From the NCBI GenBank assembly GCA_944472155.2, contig OX235279.1, forward strand, positions 115,498,110-115,562,109: DNA of 64,000 bases, read 5' to 3'. Below, in pieces: positions 48,685-57,235 of the stretch. The notes under the pieces are model-generated. The model was not told the DNA's origin and ran no database searches. It saw only the letters and a program-made list of their open reading frames with translations. Origin of the DNA: Trichobilharzia szidati (lineage: Eukaryota; Platyhelminthes; Trematoda; Strigeidida; Schistosomatidae). The first letter of the stretch is position 1. Every line of letters begins with the position of its first letter. The translations under genes were made by a program, and so were the position numbers.

Positions 48685-48740
48685 CACAGGCATATAGCCT
48701 ACTATCCTAAATAAATTGTAAACTGTAAACTGTAACCTGT

Positions 48741-49109
48741 TCCACTAGGTGGCTAGGTCTCCGTGGGTCAATTAAATGTTGTTGGGGAGACCACGAGTGC
48801 AAATTTCCTTTACTCTTGCCATCATCACTTAACAAAAGATACTTCCAAGCGAGGGTTCTTTTATCAACTACTAAGTAGAAACCGAGAAAATCCAAGGTTT
48901 TCAAAATGAACATATGACTAAATAGGTATCGCCATACAGTAAACGCTATAGAAGTGCGGTCAGGTTGCCGCAAATCATCCAGTGTCTGTAGAGGTCCTCA
49001 CCTCACTCTCTGGCCACAATGTAAGTAACATGAACGCATCCGTTATAGGTGTAGTATTGATAAAAAGCATTCTAAGCCGTTCATCAAACATTTCGCAGAT
49101 AAAACTGCA
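48741..49109. other. No gene seen
   Basis: Gap between the CR1-type LINE and the BEL-like 5' LTR. It includes an imperfect GAGACC/GGTCTCC inverted pair near 48748-48793. No coding signal. Confidence 0.5.
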
Positions 49110-49432
49110 TGTCAATGGAAGTGAACATTGAGCGTTTGTTTTATTGGAACTGGCAACCATTGGCGGGCAATTGAAGGCGCGAATAGAACGATCGCTTGCA
49201 AGTTGAAAGAAGACTGGAGTTAAATACGAATAAAAGTACTTTATAACTTCATTTGTACTTAACATTTGATTGCAGACTTTGTAGTTTTCTTCAATTTAAT
49301 TGCCAAACAATATAATTTCGTTCAAGGAATACTGGTGTTTTGGATTTAAAGTTGAAGAAAGTGCATAGTATTTATCGGCTCAATCGCTTAAGTCTTGATT
49401 ACGATAGGAACTTAGGGCTAAGTTCCCTGACA
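49110..49432 (+). repeat. 5' LTR of the BEL-like element
   Basis: 323 bp, TGTCA...TGACA. Near its end it has GGAACTTAGGGCTAAGTTCC, a perfect-looking 10 bp inverted repeat except for the centre. Confidence 0.9.
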
Positions 49433-49561
49433 GTTTTTATTCTTCTCTACGTCTTCGTCGGCGCCTTCTGGAAATCGTCTGGGTACTTACTAGATCTGCA
49501 GCCAGCTTCTCTTTGGACAAGGATTATCAACGCATTTTGGATTCTTTGGTGATGTTGGATA

Positions 49562-51553
49562 ATGCCTGGGTCAAGAAAGGGATGTGGGACCATGGAAGCA
49601 GACAAAAAAGTAAGTAACGATGAGTTGCCTGTTAATTGTAATGATATGTATGATGCCCAGCATGTTAAGTTTGATGTTCACGCTTCACCGTTAAGGGATA
49701 GTAAGGGTTTAAGATTGCCTAAGTTTGAACCGCGGTACTTCGATGGAAACCCAGCCGACTACCCACAGTTCATCAAAGAGTTTGAGGTCATGCTGAGTGG
49801 TTTTGTATTAAATGATGAAATGAAGTTAATGTATTTGTTGAGATATTGCGCTGGTGTGGCTGCAAGAGCCATACAGTGCTGCAATTTTATGCCCTCGAAA
49901 GAACGATATAATGAGGCAATGAAGATACTACGTCAAAGGTTTGGAAAACCATATATGATACCCCGTAGTATTTTCGAGACAGTGAAAGGTAACGGATCAC
50001 AGTTAAACGACAATGCAGAGGAACTTGCAGAGTTCTTGGATAATTTGATGGTATATAGAAATACACTCATGTCTTTTAACTGCGTAGATGAATTGAACTC
50101 AAGTTCCGTGCTTGAGGCTGTTGCCAAGAGATTACCTGTCCGTCTACAAAGGAAGTTCATAAAGGTTTGTTCACGTCTAGAGGAGGAGGGTTTAGAGCCC
50201 GGGTTGGATGACATTGTGAGCCTGGTGAAAGACAGTGTCAACCAAGCTTTGAGCAAGTTTGCTAATATACTGCATCCTACCCCTGGAATAGAGAAATCAG
50301 AGAGCAAAATGCAATCATTTATGACGAAGGGGTCTCAGCGTAGTGGATATCGAGAAAGCTGTATGGTTTCTAGTAAACCAAATGATTGTGACAGCTTTAG
50401 TGGGACGTCCCCAACGGATAAGTTACAAGCTGCAAGGCAAACACGGTTGTGCTTCGTTCGTTTGCAAGAAGTGCATACAAAGGCGAACTGTGAAGCAACG
50501 AACAAGTTTAGTGGCAAGCTAAATGTGAAGTCAGCGTCATCGTGTTCTGACTCCGAATCGTGTATCGATAATGGTGCGTTGAAGAAGCCTGTAGTCGTAA
50601 CTGGTAATCCATTGTTGAAAAGAGTGGCTCAGACGACACCGCAGTTTGTGCATGAGAAAAGGGTTACAGTTTCAATGTCCAGTTCTGATTCCACAAGTTT
50701 ACAAGGTATTACTAGTCACAGTAAAGGAATTAAACCTTTAAGGATTCATGAGGATGAACCTGAGTCATCTATGGCTGTTATTAAAGAGTGTGAAAATGAT
50801 GAAATCGATCATACAGTCGGCGGTAAAGTGGGTATTTGTGACAATGGTCATGATAGTTCACATTTGTCTGTGGCTGATCATGATGAGATTAGCGGAATGC
50901 CTACTACTATTGAGTTGAACGAAGGTTCTGTACAACCGGAAAGTGAAGTAGAATTAAAGGCAGATGCGGTTGCTGCAGATATGGATAATCGTGAGACCGT
51001 CAGGGTAAATGATTCCCGTGTAGTCCACCTATCGACAGATGTTAATGCTAAACTGGAGCTAATCATTAACGATTGCAGTGGTGGTAATCCTTCGGTCAGA
51101 CAACCTACTAAAGGTCTAACAACAACAGCTTCTGGTACACCGCTAAGTTCTTCAACTGGTGTCAGCCAGTCGTCGTTGGCGTTGTCATATGCAGTAAAAG
51201 AGTCATCCATGAACCCACGTGTCTTATGCAGTGATTATGCTAGTGTCGGTCCGTTCGAAGGGACGAAAGTCAATGGCCAGTTTAGTGACGATAAGTCAAC
51301 TCTGTACAGCGTGGTAACTGTTAGACTGACTTGCACGAATAAAGGCATTTCAGATTTCAAACTACTATTTGAATGTTATTATCTTTGGTGCAAATTACTC
51401 TGCACCTTCGCTTGGTTGGTCAGATACATCGTATGTTTGTTAGTCATCTACCTTCCACGATACAATGTCATGGGCGTGTTACCATTCAGAGTCGAGGATA
51501 TATATGATGGAAGGAGGTCAGCAAATGAGCTCAACGACGATTTTCCAACTTAA
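49562..51553 (+). CDS. BEL/Pao-type Gag-like protein with C-terminal hydrophobic segment
   Basis: 663 residues from the ATG at 49562. Residues about 51-230 are the core seen before BEL/Pao polyproteins: LPKFEPRYFDGNPADYPQFI, MLSGFVLNDEMKLMYLLRYC, then ILRQRFGKPYMIP and AVAKRLPVRLQRKF. Residues 297-310 read CFVRLQEVHTKANC: a C-X2-C-X4-H-X4-C knuckle with the second Cys replaced by Arg (codon CGT at 50459, one step from TGT). Residues 310-580 are Ser/Thr/Asp-rich without a domain. Residues about 600-633 are strongly hydrophobic and aromatic with basic residues between (LLCTFAWLVRYIVCLLVIYL), a likely membrane segment, followed by a short acidic tail. A Gag with a C-terminal membrane segment is odd; fusion with the 3' end of a deleted pol or env-like region is possible. 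Confidence 0.82.
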   Translation: MPGSRKGCGTMEADKKVSNDELPVNCNDMYDAQHVKFDVHASPLRDSKGLRLPKFEPRYFDGNPADYPQFIKEFEVMLSGFVLNDEMKLMYLLRYCAGVAARAIQCCNFMPSKERYNEAMKILRQRFGKPYMIPRSIFETVKGNGSQLNDNAEELAEFLDNLMVYRNTLMSFNCVDELNSSSVLEAVAKRLPVRLQRKFIKVCSRLEEEGLEPGLDDIVSLVKDSVNQALSKFANILHPTPGIEKSESKMQSFMTKGSQRSGYRESCMVSSKPNDCDSFSGTSPTDKLQAARQTRLCFVRLQEVHTKANCEATNKFSGKLNVKSASSCSDSESCIDNGALKKPVVVTGNPLLKRVAQTTPQFVHEKRVTVSMSSSDSTSLQGITSHSKGIKPLRIHEDEPESSMAVIKECENDEIDHTVGGKVGICDNGHDSSHLSVADHDEISGMPTTIELNEGSVQPESEVELKADAVAADMDNRETVRVNDSRVVHLSTDVNAKLELIINDCSGGNPSVRQPTKGLTTTASGTPLSSSTGVSQSSLALSYAVKESSMNPRVLCSDYASVGPFEGTKVNGQFSDDKSTLYSVVTVRLTCTNKGISDFKLLFECYYLWCKLLCTFAWLVRYIVCLLVIYLPRYNVMGVLPFRVEDIYDGRRSANELNDDFPT

Positions 51554-51557
51554 GGGC

Positions 51558-51923
51558 GTCAACCTGAGAAGGAATGTAGGCGTACTGCTGTAAGTCCTAC
51601 AATTCTTCAAGGGTAGTACGTCGAAGAGCAGTCCATCGTACTTGGTGTATTATTTTGTACATAAGTTCATGTTGTATATAATGAATTGGCATCATCCCTC
51701 TTCTGTCTGTTGATTAATTTTGTTCGTGTCCACTTGGATCGTCAACCTGAGAAGGAATGTAGGCGTACTGCTGTAAGTCCTACAGTTCTTCAAGGGTAGC
51801 TCGTCAAGGCAGAATCCGCAATATTTGATGTATTGATTGTACATATGTTTGTGTTGAGTAATTCAGTGGGTTCCGATTCATCTGATTGTCGGTTAATTTT
51901 ATAGTTGTCGCATAGTGTGAATC
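51558..51923 (+). repeat. Two tandem 183 bp units before the 3' LTR
   Basis: Units start at 51558 and 51741, each with GTCAACCTGAGAAGGAATGT and GTAAGTCCTAC. The first 60 bases are nearly identical; the rest is looser but aligned (TTGRTGTATT, TTGTACATA). They lie just after the stop codon of the Gag-like frame, in the 3' untranslated part of the element. Confidence 0.8.
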
Positions 51924-52283
51924 ATCTTGTAATGTTTTTGTAAGTACTTCTGAAGTCGCTTCTAAACTTGTGAACGAATCGAGTAGAGTTAGAGTCAGCG
52001 TACGTGATTGGATACTCCGGGGAGAGGATTGGGCTAGAGTGGAATGAAGCAATGGATACTTTGTGAACGAGATCAGTGGTGGTATTGTCGTCAGACAGCG
52101 TAGACACCATGCGCCGGGGAGAGCGTGTCGGTGTGATGTGGTATGTTTGCTGTGTGTTGGGCTTTTTTGTCTTGCTTTTCCAATTTTAGCCTAGTCCCGA
52201 TTGGCCCAGGTTCCCGCATTGGCAGTTCAGTTCATGGTTACCGCCGCTGTGGAAAAAAAGACGGACCCTTTTTTGCCGAGGGG

Positions 52284-52606
52284 TGTCAATGGAAGTGAAC
52301 ATTGAGCGTTTGTTTTATTGGAACTGGCAACCATTGGCGGGCAATTGAAGGCGCGAATAGAACGATCGCTTGCAAGTTGAAAGAAGACTGGAGTTAAATA
52401 CGAATAAAAGTACTTTATAACTTCATTTGTACTTAACATTTGATTGCAGACTTTGTAGTTTTCTTCAATTTAATTGCCAAACAATATAATTTCGTTCAAG
52501 GAATACTGGTGTTTTGGATTTAAAGTTGAAGAAAGTGCATAGTATTTATCGGCTCAATCGCTTAAGTCTTGATTACGATAGGAACTTAGAGCTAAGTTCC
52601 TTGACA
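52284..52606 (+). repeat. 3' LTR of the BEL-like element
   Basis: 323 bp, same ends as the 5' copy, two transitions relative to it (G to A and C to T near 52590 and 52601). Purine-rich sequence precedes it: GTGGAAAAAAAGACGG near 52250 and CCGAGGGG directly before. Confidence 0.9.
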
Positions 52607-53410
52607 CTGCCTTTATTTCATGACTGAGATATCTTTCAGATACGATAGCAGAAACGGAACGCACCAGTGTCTGGGTTTTACAACAACTGTCGAGTATTCA
52701 CTGCGATTAATAGCAAGCTTCTTAGGCCCAGATATTGATCTGTAAGGTTCACAAACTCATCAACTATACAGGTGCACCACAACTTCTTCGATTTCACTCG
52801 ATGATATTCCAGTAACGGACACTCCTGTCAAAATAATTACTCAGACTGTTAGATGATGACGCGTGGCATTACAGAAAGAAGTCGCACAGTCTAGACGTTT
52901 TACTTTCAAGGCACAGGGATAGGCAAATGAATTGTGCAAACCAAAGCTTGCGAATTCATGGGTGGATGGCAGCCTGCCTCAATTCTGGGCTACCGAAAAT
53001 CCATCCGTAATAATATTGTATCTGATTTCTCGTGTTCAATCTGTTTTAACTTACCAACCTATTAAACATATGACATTCAATCCCATTTCATGCACCCACG
53101 AACTTTTAAAATGTCTAAAACCTGCGAGTTAGCAAATTTCCACGAGACCAAATGAAAGTCATCACTCTGGATGGAACTGTGTTTTAGAAGGTATTCAAAT
53201 ACATCAAATAACTGTTCCAGAGAGTATGCATACAAAATGTCGTTCCTTGTCAGGTAAAATTAGTGGTGACTCTAAAGTATATCAGCCCAAAACGAAACTA
53301 CCCCTGGCGACCAGTCAGAAGTAGAAGTGCGTAATCTGAAATAAACGTCCTCATAGTCAGGTTAAACCAATTTCTGTAAACAAATTCGTCAAGGTCATCA
53401 ATCTAAAGAC
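52607..53410. other. No gene seen
   Basis: No recognised gene or repeat between the BEL-like element and the next LINE. Confidence 0.45.
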
Positions 53411-55290
53411 TACCTAATGTAGTTTCGTTCTTGGGTGGTAGAGCTTGGAGTCACCAAATTTACTGTCTGCAATCACTCGTGTCTTCCAAAGTACATAGTA
53501 ATGCAAGTGTCATAACCTTTCAAGAAACCTGGCTCCAACTCTTATGTGATTATAATTTATTCTGTCTTAATGGTTTCGAATTATTTGGACAAGATTGATT
53601 AACTCCAAAAGAAACGTGGTGATGTTGTCGCAACCTTCATCATTTCTAAATGGTGCACTTCAAGTAATGTGTTTTAGACACCGTAGTGACAAAATTGACT
53701 GCATCAATAATGAATATCATCCGAGACACCTGTCAAAATATAACTACACATACCTTTCAAACATTTATAGTACACCTGGATGTTTTTTATTCCTTTACGG
53801 TCCCAGTGGAACATAGGAGTTCAAGCTAGAGGCTTGAAGTTTCTGTAGCAGTGTTTATTTTCACAGGACGGGGTTGCCAGCCTCATGTCCGACCTTTCCT
53901 CTTTACCAGCTTATCGCTAGCTAAGCGAGGTAAAGGAGTGCGCCAGCCGGCGATCGAACCCTGGACTATGTGTATGGTCGGTGAGCGTCCTAACCGCTGT
54001 ACCACCGACACACAGCATCTGGATGAAGTTTCTCAGAAATATCTGATTTATTTCCTTTTCTGCTATATCCTTTGGAAACTCCTTTTTAGCAGCTATTGGT
54101 GCCTTCAATTCTTGTGACTACAGTATCCTTACATCATTAGGTCACGAAGATTTTGCCATCTTCTCAACACGACTAGAAAATACCCCCGATCCAGAGTTGA
54201 CAGATGACTTCGGCATATTTGGAGCTCGAAAAACAACCTCATCACCTATTTCTGATCATACGTTGATTGCCCAAAATATATGGAAAGCTGCACAAAAGTG
54301 CCTTCTCTAACCCTGGAAAGAGAACACAACATGAGTGTCACTCCTGTGAATAGCATACATTATCTAAGAAACATGTTGAGTGACACAGATTTAGACTTGT
54401 TAACTGGAGAAGTTCTAGATGACACAGTCACAAACTGATCATTTTATCTCAAATTCTCTCTTGATGTTTGTTGTCCAAAGGGAACACTCTTCTTAAGATA
54501 TGATCACTTCTTTTCTCAGCTCAAAATTTTTGCCGTGAAAAAGAAAAGTGTTGATGATCTGACCGTTTCCGTGTCCCTTAAATCTCAGTCAGATTGTTCC
54601 AAAGTGAATAACGTTTTATCTAGAATCAGTCAATGGTTCTTTTCAGTGGTCTCAAGCTTAATCCCTTTAAATGTAAGGTTGTCAGTTCTACTTTCAGATA
54701 CAGGCGAGACTTGCATGAACTGGTTAGTTTGCACGGCTCCACTATTATAGATAGTACTGAAGTTCGAATGTTAAGTACCTTGGACAGTGTATTTCCTCTG
54801 GACTTTCCTGGTCTTCCTACTTCATGTTAGTTTCTAGACAGATATTTCGTTTGGCGTTCTGTCAGGAAGTTAATCTAATCAGGTATCTGGTATCTCTACT
54901 GTTACCAGCTGTTAGTGCTTGTTTTGTCCCTATACTTCTTTACTGCTCCCCCTTATTCTTTCCAGGGCTACTGAAGAAATGCTTTTTTATACTGCCATGG
55001 GCGCTAAAAGTCGTCAGTAGAGTGAGTGCGGTGTTGCTAAACAAACTCGTTATTACTATTTTAGATAGACTCTTGGATTTACGCAAGAAATCGGCAAATA
55101 TTATCTTGTAACACTCTGAATATCTTCTCTATCCACAACTCTATCCTTGCATCGCATGGGGAAGAACTAGAAGAAGCTATAGAAGACTATGCTAGGACGA
55201 ATAAGTATAAAAACTGCGCAGTACCCTAATTCGCAGGCACACATTTTATTTGATGAGAAGAGTGTAAGATAGGAAGTTACCAACTTACTG
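53411..55290 (+). mobile_element. Non-LTR retrotransposon (Jockey/CR1-type), eroded, SINE inside
   Basis: Fragments in several frames follow LINE order. Endonuclease: SFQETWL-like near 53520, DKIDCINNEYHPRHL (53690), SCDYSILTSLGHEDFAIFS (54108) and SPISDHTLI near 54245. RT: from about 54440, SVDDLTVSVSLKSQSDCSKV, where VDD stands for the catalytic (Y/F)ADD, then WFFS..LKLNPFKCKVVSSTFR. C-terminal: PAVSACFVPILLYCSPLFFP, LKVVSRVSAVLLNKLV (55000), and YARTNKYKNCAVP (about 55180). The early RT motifs are missing, so a large piece is deleted. The fragment at 33590-33945 is the same family. Confidence 0.75.
53783..54015 (-). repeat. tRNA-derived SINE inside LINE, 10 bp target-site duplication
   Basis: A 233 bp insertion flanked by CACCTGGATG (53773-53782) and CATCTGGATG (54016-54025), one mismatch. 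Same head, body (CAAGCCTCTAGCTTGAACTC) and tail (CCTATGTTCCACTGGGACCG then TAAAGGAATAAAAAAC) as the copy at 46098. Confidence 0.9.
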
Positions 55291-55966
55291 AAGAACTCCA
55301 AGTAAGCAGCATTTTTCTTTTCATAATTACGTTGTCGTTAATATTTTCACTTGATTTAACTTTGTATTTATTTGTTTTTGAACAATATTATTGATGTAAA
55401 TTATTATTAATGCGAATACCCGATCTTAATTATTGCACACGTAATGAGAATAATAAGTGCAATATTGTATTACGTGCCGAAAACTCCGTGTTTGTGCCAA
55501 AAGTACTGTTTGTAATAATGCAATTATTATTAATGCCCTTCTCTATTGAACAAACTCTACACGGTGACCGTTTCCTAAGTTGTCTGTTGCCGATGATTGA
55601 AGTTTGAGTAACTTTAACGCTAAAGCTGCTTTAATCGTGGTAAGCAGTAAACTTACGATAATTATCTTCAGCATACTGCATCAGTGGATCTACTTGCAAC
55701 GAAAACGCCGATATAGTAGTGAATTGCCCCAACATATCCTAACAATGTCTTCTACACTTCGGATCGTGTATGATGTGTCAGAGTATGTTTGTGGCTTATG
55801 CACCTACTTGACATATTAATTATAATGGTGACTACTGTGCTTTTAACATTGACATTCTGTCCTGTGCAAGCGTTAAATTTAAATAATTGTCTCTTTTTCA
55901 GAGGCCTATAAACTCGTAGCTTCGTTTCATAACGTAGTACGAAAACTAACACCATATAATTAAACC
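55291..55966. other. No supported gene
   Basis: Short open frames on both strands (for example 55410-55607 and 55604-55819, + strand) without a recognisable pattern. ATTATTATTAAT runs near 55395 and 55520. Confidence 0.45.
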
Positions 55967-56520
55967 TTAAATGTAGTGCACCTTATATTGTCCACAGTCG
56001 TTCATAACCACGTGTCGCGCATTCTTATACAGACCAGTTACCAAGACAATTGCGTTCTGTGGAAACCTCATGATCTCTTCGACTTCAAAATAATCTGCAA
56101 GCAAACTAGATATGATAATTCGATCAAACGTATGTAGAATGTCAAGTCCTTCTGACTGAAATCTCTGCATATCGAAAAACAAATAAAAAACCTATGAAAA
56201 TGACAGAGATTACATCTGATGGTTCGAAATTTCAGTTTCAGTGCAGTCAACGAACACGGCAAAACCAGCTTGCCCTGAAGCGTTATTATTACTGTGTAAC
56301 CTGGCCTCTAGTGTCACTAATATAGAATAATTCATGGTGTACACCACTCGAAATTTTTTCAAATCCGGGTATATGTGCCAATAAAGAGGTATAAATTGAA
56401 GTCCGTTTGTTCCTAACACATGTTCAAGAGGAAAATAACCCAAAAAACCATCCTCCAACCTGCACAAGTCGTGTAAACTAGTCAACAATGAGGAAAAAGA
56501 GTTCAAAAAACCGACACATG
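55967..56520 (-). CDS. Candidate exons, possibly PAS-like, unknown gene
   Basis: Two minus-strand frames look like protein. The first (about 56520-56210) reads SLHDLCRLEDGFLGYFPLEH then VLGTNGLQF. GY.P.E.VLGT.G is the pattern of a PAS-B domain of the CLOCK/BMAL kind, and in the next frame PGFEKISSGVHHELF could be its continuation, with FVDCTETEI as the last strand; so either a frameshift or a small intron would be needed. The second (56182-55967) reads FEVEEIMRFPQNAIVLVTGL. Splice phases between them do not fit neatly: a donor (gtaatc) near 56212 and an acceptor (gatatgcag) near 56165 lead into the other frame. This may be a decayed gene or part of a real one. The PAS idea is an inference from pattern alone. 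Confidence 0.3.
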
Positions 56521-57235
56521 TCTTCTTACGACAGCGATACAGAATTACTCATTGATTAGATGCAACGTCACCATGTCTTTATGACAAAATTTAATTCGAC
56601 TACCATTTTGTTTCCTGGAAATTTGGATACAAAGCAGAAGTGGTGGACGAGCAACTTCGTCATCGCTTATTCCAGAAATTCGGTGCTCCAAGCTTGCAGA
56701 ACTAAATCTTTTTCTACTTTTATCACATCTCAAAATGAGTTAATAATATGGGAAAAAGCCGTTGCAACTTCGGATGCCTTCATTCTTCTTAGGTGTTACC
56801 AGACCACAAAATGTGTTTTACTTATCTCAGTGGTATGACAAGGAGTCAGGCGAAAATTATAGACATAGTTTTAATAACAGGCTTTTCTCGCCGTAAACTG
56901 TTAGCCAGCAGTAATTTCTGAGAGATCAGGGTCTTTGATTAAACTTATGCTAAGCATTTTCTAAACATTCTTGAGGGTTCATACAGGTATCATCCTGATA
57001 TCATCGTATGATACGATGCTGAAGCTATTTATAACTTCATTAGGAAGATTGGAAACACCATTTTCATTTCGAAAATACCAGATCACCTTGTTTTATGAGG
57101 CCCTGGTATCATAAACTAAGTTGTTACGAAGATTTATGTCCTGTTATCAGAGAGAAATTGAAACAATGAATATTAGTTTGTTCGTCTCAATTTTGACAAC
57201 GTACACAAGCGGCATTTTAAGCTTATCGTTACAGG
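56521..57235. other. No supported gene; upstream region of SSR3
   Basis: Open frames on both strands at 56545-56838 compete and none has splice support. The last bases (TTATCGTTACAG, ending at 57234) form an acceptor one base before the SSR3 ATG, so a leader exon or trans-spliced leader is expected and the promoter may be further upstream. Confidence 0.45.

Larger units (their letters stand above)
44330..48740 (+). mobile_element. CR1-type LINE with PHD-finger ORF1, SINE-interrupted
   Basis: Order: probable 5' leader (from about 44330, boundary uncertain), ORF1 (44522-45637), ORF2 (about 45616-48684, one frame throughout apart from damage), then a 3' end with ATAAATTGTAAACTGTAAAC repeats (48711-48737). 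A PHD-type ORF1, an endonuclease-RT ORF2 and a short 3' microsatellite instead of poly(A) are the layout of the CR1 group; schistosome SR1 and Perere belong to that kind, but I do not assign a name. ORF2 is disabled by three stops and a SINE. Confidence 0.9.
49110..52606 (+). mobile_element. BEL/Pao-like LTR element with Gag only (non-autonomous)
   Basis: Direct repeats of 323 bp (49110-49432 and 52284-52606) start TGTCA and end TGACA, perfect 5 bp inverted termini, and differ at two positions. Flanks are CTGCA and CTGCC, a 4-of-5 match. Between them is one long frame (49562-51553) of BEL/Pao-type Gag, then about 730 bases with a tandem duplication. No protease, RT, RNase H or integrase is present in any frame. 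The near-identical LTRs mean that it inserted recently even though it has no enzymes, so it must have been helped by another element or deleted soon after insertion. Schistosome BEL elements known in the literature are Sinbad and Saci-1; relation to them is not established here. Confidence 0.88.

Noticed and set aside
48975..49265. Minus-strand ORF repeated at 52227-52439
   Set aside because: The identical N-terminal part comes from the BEL-like LTR, which is present twice.
49340..49552. 70-codon ORF upstream of the Gag-like frame
   Set aside because: Starts inside the LTR and has no conserved features; treated as leader sequence.
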